A DNA stretch of 64,000 bases. Origin: Pseudomonas sp. Bc-h. Lineage in GTDB: Bacteria > Pseudomonadota > Gammaproteobacteria > Pseudomonadales > Pseudomonadaceae. Shown one piece after another: positions 30,117 to 37,666 of the stretch. A program made the translations under genes and the position numbers. The number at the start of each line of letters is the position of its first letter. The first letter of the stretch is position 1. The stretch lies in contig NZ_MUIN01000005.1 in assembly GCF_002080045.1 (NCBI RefSeq), forward strand, positions 144,362-208,361, read 5' to 3'. The notes below the pieces were generated by a model. It did not search any database. It saw nothing but the letters and a program-made list of their open reading frames with translations, and was not told where the DNA came from.

Positions 30117-31334
30117 TTAGAGCGGATTACATCCTGCTTGCGTCGCTTCGCGTGCTGTCACATAAGGCCGGAAAGGCTCGAGATTCCAAGGCTCCTTATT
30201 TTCAGCGATCTGGAAGTGGCAGACCAACTGACGCCTCATGGTATTGCGCTGAGCCTCATAATTTGCAGGCTTGGTCCAGCGAGCGTCCCTTCCCTCCTTG
30301 CGCAGTAGTTCCGCATAGACCTTATCGGAGCCGTGCGAATCGCTCTGTTTTTTGCCCTCGTCCGTGAGCGTCACCGCCAGACTCCATTCCTTCCGATTGG
30401 TACCGGGATCAAAGCGAGAGACCCACTCAGTGGACTTTATGTAGCGATAGACCGGTTCACCGACGGCATTTATCGCTTGATCCCACTCGTTATAGCTGAA
30501 CGTCGCGTCCTGACGTCGAGTTTCGGGCAGCGTCATCTTGACGATTGGAACCCTTACGGCAGTCTTTTCAAAATAGCGCTGTTGATCGTAGCGAGCATCA
30601 TCCAACCCCCCCGTGGTCGGCAGGTAGAAAAACGCCTGGATCGGTACCTCTGCCGCAGGCCTGGAAGGGTCCCAGGTTTCGATCCGCAGCTCGTTCTGCT
30701 TCTCGAATGCTGCTTGCCCGACCTTTCCCATGGCGTCCACTGAAGCATTGAAGTTTTTAACAGCGTGTTGATCCAGCGCGTCACGTACGTCGAAGCCGCA
30801 CTCTTTTGTGTTGTTGTTTTGCCCATTGAATTGTTTATAGCGGTCTGCCCATGCAGTGCCCGTATAAATACCCTGTTTGTCGCAGGGCTGGCTGTTAGGC
30901 TGGTCGCTCTTGCCGCAGCCCTTTTCATCTCTTACGTCGGTCCCCCCATCCATGGGAAACGAACACAGCACCTGATATCGGCTCTTTCCCGCGGGCAGTT
31001 TCAGGAGGGGGTAAAGGATATAGCCGTTATTCTCCTCCCTGACCAGCTTTTGGAATTTTGAGTCTTCTCTCAAATAGGAGAATGACGTACCGCCGCTTTT
31101 TTGCGCCGCGGGGCTAGGCGCCCATGAATCATAAAAGGGTGAAGGTACCGTCGCCCTAAAGATAACCCCTTGGCATAAAAAGGCCGGCTGGGTGTTTCGA
31201 CCACAATCGTTGGGACTTGAATAATAGCGGCCAATCAAATCCTTAGCTGTGTCCTGCCCCGTCGCAGAATACGCCACGGAAAAAAATGAAGAACAGGCAA
31301 TCGTGAATGTCGCAGCCAGCAGCGTCCCTTTCAT
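30117..31334 (-). CDS. Secreted halovibrin-like/DUF2599-type protein A
   Basis: A 405-residue protein with a Sec signal peptide (MKGTLLAATFTIACSS..., cleavage near residue 23). By memory it resembles the halovibrin HvnA/HvnC-type proteins of Pseudomonas and Vibrio, reported as secreted NAD-glycohydrolases or ADP-ribosyltransferases. Landmarks are FLCQGVIFRAT, SFSYLREDSK, a Cys-rich GCGKSDQPNSQPC stretch, ECGFDVRDA, NELRIETWD, and a C-terminal DUF2599-like block MRRQLVCH...WNLEPFRPYV ending CNP. The ATG at 31334 has AGGAG seven bases upstream; the frame is open 67 codons further but without sense. Two paralogs follow in divergent orientation. Enzymatic activity is inferred only. Confidence 0.65.
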   Translation of the reverse strand: MKGTLLAATFTIACSSFFSVAYSATGQDTAKDLIGRYYSSPNDCGRNTQPAFLCQGVIFRATVPSPFYDSWAPSPAAQKSGGTSFSYLREDSKFQKLVREENNGYILYPLLKLPAGKSRYQVLCSFPMDGGTDVRDEKGCGKSDQPNSQPCDKQGIYTGTAWADRYKQFNGQNNNTKECGFDVRDALDQHAVKNFNASVDAMGKVGQAAFEKQNELRIETWDPSRPAAEVPIQAFFYLPTTGGLDDARYDQQRYFEKTAVRVPIVKMTLPETRRQDATFSYNEWDQAINAVGEPVYRYIKSTEWVSRFDPGTNRKEWSLAVTLTDEGKKQSDSHGSDKVYAELLRKEGRDARWTKPANYEAQRNTMRRQLVCHFQIAENKEPWNLEPFRPYVTAREATQAGCNPL

Positions 31335-31677
31335 GTTCAGACTCCTTTTAATGTCCCAACTGCATGTCAACCCATGCACTAAAAAATCATAGCGCTTGGT
31401 TAAAACGGAACAACTGGCATAAATGACAGCCATCCATACTCTTTCGCGATACCCGCCCATCCGCTTATTTCCGTCTGGCCCCTCCTGCGACCCTCGCACG
31501 CTGTTATAAGAAATCGCGATAAATACAAATACCATTATTTACTATCGATCCACTTACTTATTTGACGACACTCCTGAATCGACATTAACTCTCCTGTATC
31601 AGCGCCAATCGTTACCACTCACAACGCCGCTTCCGGACCAGAGCGCTGTTGAGCATCGGCTGTTCAAGGGAAGAACC
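31335..31677. other. Divergent promoter region of the halovibrin-like trio
   Basis: 343 AT-rich bases without a gene. On the minus strand, TTGTTC (31413-31408) and TATGAT (31391-31386), 16 bases apart, are a plausible promoter for protein A. On the plus strand, TTGACG (31562-31567) and a weak -10 near 31585 could serve protein B. GGGAAG precedes the 31678 start codon. Promoter calls are inference. Confidence 0.45.
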
Positions 31678-32979
31678 ATGAAATATTCGACTGGGATGTC
31701 ACTGTTGCTTTTATTCACTCCGCCTGTATTCGCTGGAGACGTTGAGTTATCACCGGAGCAAACAGTGGCGATGCTGAACACCAATTACAATGAGCGTCTT
31801 TACGAGTGCAGAGACACAAAGACAAACGCCGTCCGCGGTCATTATTACTGCAGTGGCGTCATTGTAAGAACCGTTGACACTGCTCGATTCGTGCCATGGG
31901 ACTACAGCCCTTCGGCAATAAAACTGGGCTCTACTTCATTCAGCTGGCTGAGAAGCGATATTCTTACAAACAAACTTTATCATCCGGCAGGTTTGATTGT
32001 ACGCACCCCCGAAGACGCACTCATTCACAACCGGCCTGCGCTCGATAAAGGCTGGGAATGTATCTATACCTTTGACGCCAATACCACCCGGGGGATTCTC
32101 TATCCCAATGCAGGCAAACCTCGAGGCTGGAATGGCTGCGACTTCGAAGGTGACTTCACTGAAAACAAATCCACCCAGCTTGTCGACAATAACAATAACG
32201 AGGACGCCTACGGATCCTGCCGCGAGATCGGTGTGGGTTCGGACGACCTGGCCAAAAATCAGGCCGCCCTGTGGGTTAATCGCTATCGAAATGACAAAAA
32301 CCGCACGGAGAATCAATGCTCCTGGAACATCGAGAAAGCCCGCGACTGGAACTCTATGATCGGCATCCGCACCGGGCCGGATTTCAGGAACAACGGGATG
32401 TGGACCGAAATGCTGCTCAAGAACGCCTCGGAAACAGCCGATGGCAGCAGGCTCATTCCTCACATTGATGGGTTCTTTTATGACGTGAATAACATGACTG
32501 AACTCAATGCTGACAAGCAAAGTGGTGCGACAATTGCGCGGATCTTCCAGGCACAGTTAAAACGGGCTGGCTACACCGTCCCGGTGCTCCGATTGAACTT
32601 CAAGGCGCCTGCGGCTCAACGCTTCACCTACAGCGCAACCGATCAAGGGACGTGTGACAGTTACATAAAGTCCGCCACGTGGAGAGCATATTTCGACAAA
32701 GACATCAAAAAGGAAATATGGAGCCTTTCTGTCGTGCCCACCGACTGCGGACGCAACATAGCGCCCGAAGAGACCGACGTAGCCTATGCCGAACTGGCGT
32801 TCGCCCATGACAAAGACGTTCAATGGACTGAAATCAATGGCGGCGGTATGCGTCGACAATTTGTTTGCTTGTTAACTAACTATCGAGACAAAGACGAATG
32901 GAACATGGAGCCTATTCGGCCTGATGTCACCCAAGAGGCGGCTGTTAAAAGCTACTGCAACCCTCTCCCCAAACCTTAG
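31678..32979 (+). CDS. Secreted halovibrin-like/DUF2599-type protein B (divergent paralog)
   Basis: A 433-residue protein with a short signal peptide (MKYSTGMSLLLLFTPPVFAG). It shares the family frame with proteins A and C: YYCSGVIVRT, STSFSWLRSD, and a C-terminal CDSYIKSATW...IWSLSVVPTDCGR followed by GGGMRRQFVC and WNMEPIRPDV, ending CNP. The middle is more diverged: the CSFPMD/GCG region is replaced by a longer Asn/Asp-rich stretch, and the NELR-TWD motif is not recognisable. It is probably a secreted factor or toxin-like protein of altered activity. Starts after GGGAAG and is followed 48 bases later by protein C. Confidence 0.6.
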   Translation: MKYSTGMSLLLLFTPPVFAGDVELSPEQTVAMLNTNYNERLYECRDTKTNAVRGHYYCSGVIVRTVDTARFVPWDYSPSAIKLGSTSFSWLRSDILTNKLYHPAGLIVRTPEDALIHNRPALDKGWECIYTFDANTTRGILYPNAGKPRGWNGCDFEGDFTENKSTQLVDNNNNEDAYGSCREIGVGSDDLAKNQAALWVNRYRNDKNRTENQCSWNIEKARDWNSMIGIRTGPDFRNNGMWTEMLLKNASETADGSRLIPHIDGFFYDVNNMTELNADKQSGATIARIFQAQLKRAGYTVPVLRLNFKAPAAQRFTYSATDQGTCDSYIKSATWRAYFDKDIKKEIWSLSVVPTDCGRNIAPEETDVAYAELAFAHDKDVQWTEINGGGMRRQFVCLLTNYRDKDEWNMEPIRPDVTQEAAVKSYCNPLPKP

Positions 32980-33027
32980 CCCCCACGTTCACACAACGAC
33001 CACGCATCACACAGACAGGCCTTCATC

Positions 33028-34272
33028 ATGAATACGTCATGTACAATCGCTCGCCCGGTATTTGTCAAAAACGGAGCCCGCTTAGTTCTGCTCGTGATCG
33101 CGGCTTTCGGGATGCTTGACTGTTCAATTGCGTATGCGGGAGCAGGAACGGACGCAGTCGAACTCATGAAATATTATTATTACCGGACGGTAAAAAACTG
33201 TGGGTCTACCAGGCCTGCCTATCTATGCTCCGGCCTCATGTTGCGTGGCACCCAGCACTCAAAAGATTATCAGGTATGGAACCCCAGTCCAACGTCCGTG
33301 AAAAACGAGGGGGTTTCATTTTCGTACCTCAGAGACGATGCCAAATATGATCGTCTCGGCCTGCTTAACTATAATGGCTATGTTTTAACCCCCAACGACG
33401 ACGTTAAGAAACCACAACAGAAGCGGGTCGTTAACTGTTTTTTTCCTCTCGACGCATGGACCGATCGTCGAACTGAAGGCGGCTGCGGAGATAACGCAGA
33501 CACAAAAGATATTACAGAGGCCATGTGCGACTCCATCAATGTCAACACTGCTGGCGCGTGGATCAAAAATTACAACAGCGTCGGCAAGGAGCGTCCCAGT
33601 ATCTGCGGATTCGATGTGCGTGAGGAAAGAGGTACTCAAGCGACCAATAATTTCTACGAAGGCATAAAAGCTATGGATTTGCTCAACGATGTCAGCTTCA
33701 GTCGGCAGAATGAAATTCGCGTAAAGACCTGGGATCAAGGAAACCCCCTGCAGTTGTCTGCCCTGGCGTTCATCTATACCCGCAGAGAAGGACTCGCCGA
33801 TGCTCAGGCGGACCAGGAAGACATGTATAAGGCTACTCAGAGGTGGATACCGGTTATCTACCTTAATCTTCCTGACACTCCTGCCGCCGACGCGACCTTT
33901 TCTTACAAGGCAAGCGACCAGGCCATCAAGGAACAACCGAGTTCGAACTGCGGCCCCTACATTCAGAAAGCGGAATGGAAAAAGACGTTCGTGAAAGAGG
34001 TCAACAAGGACGTCGCGCAACTGGTTGTCACCCCCACGAAATCGTGCGGGAGAAACTTCTCAGGAGCACAGACCGACGCAGCCTTTGCAGAACTGGCGAA
34101 TAAATACCGGGATAACAGCGATTGGGCTGTGTATGACGATACTTCTATGAGGCGCCAGTTCCTCTGCCTTCGCCTGCAGTACCCCGGCAACGAAACGTGG
34201 AATCTGGAGCCCTTCCGGCCGTATGTCTCTGAGGAGCAGGCGATTTCGGCGCGGTGCAACCCAGTTCCATAA
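33028..34272 (+). CDS. Secreted halovibrin-like/DUF2599-type protein C
   Basis: A 414-residue protein with an N-terminal hydrophobic signal (about 17-38, ARLVLLVIAAFGMLDCSIAYAG) preceded by an unusually long basic n-region. Family landmarks are strong: NCGSTRPAYLCSGLMLRGT, WNPSPTSVKNEGVSFSYLRDD, CFFPLDAWTDRR, ICGFDVREE, NEIRVKTWD, and C-terminal CGPYIQKAEW, MRRQFLC, WNLEPFRPYV, CNP. It is closer to protein A than to B in the middle region. No clear immunity or chaperone gene accompanies the three, so self-targeting toxicity is unlikely. AT-richer codon use than flanking genes. NAD-directed activity is a family-based guess. Confidence 0.65.
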   Translation: MNTSCTIARPVFVKNGARLVLLVIAAFGMLDCSIAYAGAGTDAVELMKYYYYRTVKNCGSTRPAYLCSGLMLRGTQHSKDYQVWNPSPTSVKNEGVSFSYLRDDAKYDRLGLLNYNGYVLTPNDDVKKPQQKRVVNCFFPLDAWTDRRTEGGCGDNADTKDITEAMCDSINVNTAGAWIKNYNSVGKERPSICGFDVREERGTQATNNFYEGIKAMDLLNDVSFSRQNEIRVKTWDQGNPLQLSALAFIYTRREGLADAQADQEDMYKATQRWIPVIYLNLPDTPAADATFSYKASDQAIKEQPSSNCGPYIQKAEWKKTFVKEVNKDVAQLVVTPTKSCGRNFSGAQTDAAFAELANKYRDNSDWAVYDDTSMRRQFLCLRLQYPGNETWNLEPFRPYVSEEQAISARCNPVP

Positions 34273-34406
34273 CCTGTGAGGATTGTGGAAGCAGAGTTCT
34301 TCGCGGTGCGCCAGCACATCCAGCATCACAATTGACTGGCGCTCGTCCCCGCGAATCAACTCATTCCCGAGCCTGCCGAACAAGTGCCAGTCATCAGACC
34401 CAGTGC

Positions 34407-35339
34407 TTACTTCGCGTCGAGCCGAAACCCGAAGCGCGGGAAGTGCACATGCACAACGCCCGCGCGCTCATCATCGCGACGCACGATGATTTCTTCACGG
34501 CCGTTGAACACCAGTTCGCCATGAACCGCATTCACGCCGTAATCCACGGCTGAAACACTGACCTGCTGACCCACTTCGAAACCGTTCGGGTCAGTAAATA
34601 CCTCGGTCGGAACGGGTGCAGGGGTCGCTTGGCGCGCGATCTCGACGGCGTCCGCCGAGCTCAGCTCGCTGCTGGCGCCATGGCCGAAACCGACAACCCG
34701 CTGAAACCAGGCCGATACCGCGGGATAGGCGTCCACTGCCGCAGCAGTGACCGGGGTTTGCTTGAGAAACCACAGAGGATGGGCCACCGAGAAGTCGGCA
34801 ATCGACGGAGCACCCAACAGGAAGTCACCGCTGCGCTCCAGCTGGGTTTCAAGACGATTCATCAGGGTCGGCCATTGATGCCGCACCAACTCGATGGGCA
34901 ATCGCGTCGCCATCCCACCCTCGAAAAACGTTGCGCGATCGGCGACGAAAGCCTTCACCGCTTCCGGTGGCACTTTGGCGAAACGTACCGCGAGCGACTC
35001 CGGCTGAAACACCAGGCTGACGGCGTGGAGAAACAGCACTGAATCGGCCCAACTCGCCAGGCTCGCAGAGGTGAACTCCTGTCCCTCGGGATAGAAGGTC
35101 GGGGAGGCTTTTTCCTGTTCCAGACGGCGGGCAATCAGCGCAGTGTCGCAGTAAATGTCTGCCCCCACCTGCAACACCGGGGTCTTGCGATAGCCGCCAG
35201 TCAGGCACGTCACGTCCGGTTTGGGCAGGATCGGCGGGATGATCACCGAGCGCCAGGACAGCCCTTTAAAACCAAGCATCAAGCGTGCTTTCTCGGCAAA
35301 CAGGGATGTGGGGTAGTGATGCAGGATCAGTTCACTCAT
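34407..35339 (-). CDS. Glutathione S-transferase family protein with C-terminal extension
   Basis: A 310-residue cytoplasmic protein. The N-terminal thioredoxin-like domain (about 1-80, LILHHYPTSLFAEKARLMLGFKG) and helical GST C-domain (about 95-215, with SIADFSVAHPLWFL) are recognisable. The substrate is unknown. About 80 residues at the end (DPNGFEVGQQVSVSAVDYGV...EIIVRR...FPRFGF) are beta-rich and not part of a normal GST. The ATG at 35339 follows AGAGG with good spacing; the frame continues 25 codons upstream. It stands alone between the secreted-protein trio and the RES/Xre pair. Confidence 0.82.
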   Translation of the reverse strand: MSELILHHYPTSLFAEKARLMLGFKGLSWRSVIIPPILPKPDVTCLTGGYRKTPVLQVGADIYCDTALIARRLEQEKASPTFYPEGQEFTSASLASWADSVLFLHAVSLVFQPESLAVRFAKVPPEAVKAFVADRATFFEGGMATRLPIELVRHQWPTLMNRLETQLERSGDFLLGAPSIADFSVAHPLWFLKQTPVTAAAVDAYPAVSAWFQRVVGFGHGASSELSSADAVEIARQATPAPVPTEVFTDPNGFEVGQQVSVSAVDYGVNAVHGELVFNGREEIIVRRDDERAGVVHVHFPRFGFRLDAK

Positions 35340-35495
35340 TTTCAACCTCTGTGTCGAACGCATGTATCCCGCGACTAACGGGCGGATAGCTGAGTACGGT
35401 GTACGCTGCGGCAAGCAACTACAAGTGACGAACAGGCCAAAGTCCCGATTGATCAGGAGGCAGGTACAATCCCCGTTCCCCCACCGGGTATGAGG

Positions 35496-36176
35496 TCAGA
35501 TCTCATGGATTTCGAAGACGTGAGAAATTCTCTGGGTCTTGGCGTCCCACACATATCTCACGTGTTTGCCCTGCAAGGGGATGGACACCGCTGGCGGGCG
35601 AAATGCTGCCACGCATTCATGTCCACTCAGCCGCACACTGTTATAGAGAAGCCCCCAGGAGCCGGCGTCCCGTAGTGCCCTGGCGAACACTTGGGCCACG
35701 CCGTAACACGAAGGATCTGGCTGGTGCAATTCGGGATAGCGGGTGCGTACGTCATGCACCGGCTTAACGATCTGATTGACGTAGGTGCGCAGGGTCAACT
35801 CGATATCCTGCTCGTTGGTTGCGGCCAGAAACCGCTGCTGATGAAAGCTTGTTTCGGCGATAGCCGCTGCCTGGCTGTTCGCGGCGTAGTAGATGCCGTA
35901 AGTGCCGTCAGTGAAGCGGCTGGCCTTACCTATATGGGTAAACGCCGCCATGACCGGCGTCGAACCCGGTCCTGAAACCCGATCTTCGACCGGGACACGG
36001 TTCAATACACCACACTCTTCCTGCAACCGATCATTGGTCAGCGCCTCCAGCGCATAGGCCATTTCAAGTTCGCCTGGATCGAGTAAATCCTCGAAAAGCG
36101 TGATCGGCGGGAAAGCACTACTGACCATCCTGAACGCCGCATCCCACGCCGGGATAACAGTCTTGGGCTGCTTCAT
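35496..36176 (-). CDS. RES-domain toxin (NAD-degrading type)
   Basis: Toxin of a type II RES/Xre toxin-antitoxin pair, 226 residues. RES proteins studied in P. putida and M. tuberculosis (MbcT) degrade NAD+, stopping growth. Visible family pattern: AAFRMVSS (conserved Arg) near the N-terminus, GIYYAANSQAAAIAETSFHQ (conserved Glu), and SWGLLYNSVR (conserved Ser) near the C-terminus. Its ATG shares one base with the antitoxin stop codon (TGATG), giving tight translational coupling with the antitoxin made first. No truncation or lost key residue seen, so it may be active. Confidence 0.88.
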   Translation of the reverse strand: MKQPKTVIPAWDAAFRMVSSAFPPITLFEDLLDPGELEMAYALEALTNDRLQEECGVLNRVPVEDRVSGPGSTPVMAAFTHIGKASRFTDGTYGIYYAANSQAAAIAETSFHQQRFLAATNEQDIELTLRTYVNQIVKPVHDVRTRYPELHQPDPSCYGVAQVFARALRDAGSWGLLYNSVRLSGHECVAAFRPPAVSIPLQGKHVRYVWDAKTQRISHVFEIHEI

Positions 36177-36583
36177 CAGCCACGGACTCCATCCAGATAG
36201 CGACGCACATCGGCGATATCCACCACGCGGCCGGCGAGCATATAGCGCAGCGCGGACTGGCCGTTAAAGGGCGCAGCCGTGTTCGGCTTGCCGACCCACT
36301 CGTAGGCGCGTCCAAGGTTATTGCTGAAGATGATGCTGAGCGCCTTGTGAATCCCCATTAGATAGGAAATTCGCTCCAGCGTGTCATGAGGTAATCGGAT
36401 GTCTGGCGTGCGCCGGTACTTGTAAAAGGTCGTGTTGCTGACCGATCCCAGAAGCGTGCGCTGCTCCTCGACCGAACATCCCCAATGAGCCATGAGGTTG
36501 AAGAAGAATTTCAGCGCCACACGCCCCGCTTCAGGGGTGTCGACGCCGGGGCCGTCGTTGCGGTTGATCGCCAGGGCTGGCAT
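36176..36583 (-). CDS. Xre/MbcA/ParS-type antitoxin (DUF2384)
   Basis: Antitoxin of 135 residues, first gene of the pair. The N-terminal half (about 22-80, ALKFFFNLMAHWGCSVEEQR then SNTTFYKYRR) fits an Xre-like DNA-binding region. The C-terminal half (about 85-132, ISYLMGIHKALSIIF, GRAYEWVGKPNTAAPFNGQSALRYML) is the DUF2384 toxin-binding domain. It would block RES and repress its own promoter. The ribosome site GGAGA sits 8-11 bases upstream of the ATG, and a 24-base inverted repeat lies directly upstream of that. Confidence 0.88.
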   Translation of the reverse strand: MPALAINRNDGPGVDTPEAGRVALKFFFNLMAHWGCSVEEQRTLLGSVSNTTFYKYRRTPDIRLPHDTLERISYLMGIHKALSIIFSNNLGRAYEWVGKPNTAAPFNGQSALRYMLAGRVVDIADVRRYLDGVRG

Positions 36584-36594
36584 GACCGGGTCTC

Positions 36595-36618
36595 CTGTTC
36601 ATCGTTGCTGATGAACAG
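36595..36618. promoter_or_regulatory. Candidate operator of the RES/Xre module
   Basis: CTGTTCATC-GTTGCT-GATGAACAG: perfect 9-bp arms with a 6-base spacer, directly upstream of the antitoxin ribosome site. On the minus strand a possible -35 (TTGATT) and -10 (TAGGCT) lie just upstream, so a repressor bound here would cover the transcription start. Autoregulation is inferred from other Xre/RES systems. Confidence 0.65.
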
Positions 36619-36713
36619 CCTAGTCCACATACGAACAAAATCAAGATATTAATTCATATGCGAAAGGCCCTACATGCACTCACAACGTTGCCGATAGAGG
36701 TTGGAAGGCAGCC

Positions 36714-37046
36714 CTACGGCGGCGGGGGATGATCACCAAGGATTGAGGGAATAAAACTGGCGGCCAGCGCTTCCTTTGCACTCTTGCGCAGCTTCTTTAT
36801 CAGCCGCTCCTGGCGCAGCGCTTCACCCTTGTCGCAACATGCCTCGACATAAACCAGTGCGACGGCCGGGCTGGAGAAGAAGAAGCGCGCGCCTTTACCG
36901 CTCTGGTGCTTCTGGAAACGGCGATGAGGGTCGTCGCTGATGCCGCAGTACAACGACCCGTTGGCAGCGCGAACGAGGTAGACGAACCACGGTTTGCTGA
37001 CCGTGATTTCATCTGGGGGAGTGACGGATATGGCGACTTCGGGCAT
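36714..37046 (-). CDS. GIY-YIG nuclease family protein
   Basis: A 110-residue protein with a single GIY-YIG domain. The motif pair appears as [19 protein letters not shown], followed by [14 protein letters not shown] with the conserved Arg. A Glu in the second half ([14 protein letters not shown]) completes the catalytic set. It resembles the YhbQ/UPF0213 group of small stand-alone endonuclease-like proteins, whose role (DNA repair or defence) is not established. Standalone gene on the minus strand between the RES/Xre pair and the SnoaL-like gene. The C-terminal tail is Pro-rich (GDHPPPP). Confidence 0.87.
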   Translation of the reverse strand: MPEVAISVTPPDEITVSKPWFVYLVRAANGSLYCGISDDPHRRFQKHQSGKGARFFFSSPAVALVYVEACCDKGEALRQERLIKKLRKSAKEALAASFIPSILGDHPPPP

Positions 37047-37093
37047 CGTGCAGACAAACGTGTGAACAGTGAAGCCGCGATTCTAACAGAGCC

Positions 37094-37579
37094 TCAGCGC
37101 CCCGCCTGATACGCCTTCAGCCCCTTCTGTGCCTGGGTACGAATGGCGTTTTGCACGAAGGGTGCCCAACCCAGCACGGCGCCTTTCATACCGAGGGCTT
37201 GACGCGACCAACGCCAGAGATCGAAGTGGTCGTGATGCTCGCAGATCTTGCCATCGCGAAACACGAAGCGCGCCTGGATGTCGTTGACCACCGTGCGCCC
37301 GGTCTGGCTGAACAGGTAAGTCGCCACCCAATGGGCGCCGCCAGAGCGCTCATCGGCGCGCACGTTGTCGAAGCGAACAGAGAAGTCCCGGGCTCGCGAC
37401 GTCAGCATGCGCCACATGTCCGCCGCGTCACGCCCGCGCAGCTCGCCGAACACCGAATCGCTGAACAGCACGTCTTCGGTATAGCAAGCCGCCATGGCTT
37501 CAGCGTCCAGGCGATTGAAAGCGTCATAGAAGTCGTAGATCAGCGCGCTGTGTCGCTCGCTCGGAAGGGGATCGCTCAT
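37094..37579 (-). CDS. SnoaL/NTF2-like fold protein
   Basis: A 161-residue protein with the cone-shaped NTF2/SnoaL pattern: YDFYDAFNRLDAEAMAACYTEDVLF at the start, RGRDAADMWRML in the middle, then FVFRDGKICEHHDHFDLWRW. Family members are ketosteroid-isomerase-like enzymes or binding proteins; the substrate cannot be deduced. Start is uncertain: 37579 (MSDPLPSER) gives the most family-like length, while ATGs at 37594 and 37639 and the frame start at 37645 are alternatives, none with a good ribosome site. Located upstream of the MFS-type gene's end, with 87 bases between. Confidence 0.8.
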   Translation of the reverse strand: MSDPLPSERHSALIYDFYDAFNRLDAEAMAACYTEDVLFSDSVFGELRGRDAADMWRMLTSRARDFSVRFDNVRADERSGGAHWVATYLFSQTGRTVVNDIQARFVFRDGKICEHHDHFDLWRWSRQALGMKGAVLGWAPFVQNAIRTQAQKGLKAYQAGR

Positions 37580-37666
37580 GCGGGGAATGTCCATGGGAGA
37601 GGTGTCTGCACGATAAGCGCCAACACCTGTTTTTGCCATGGACATTTGCGATGCAAATACCGGAAC

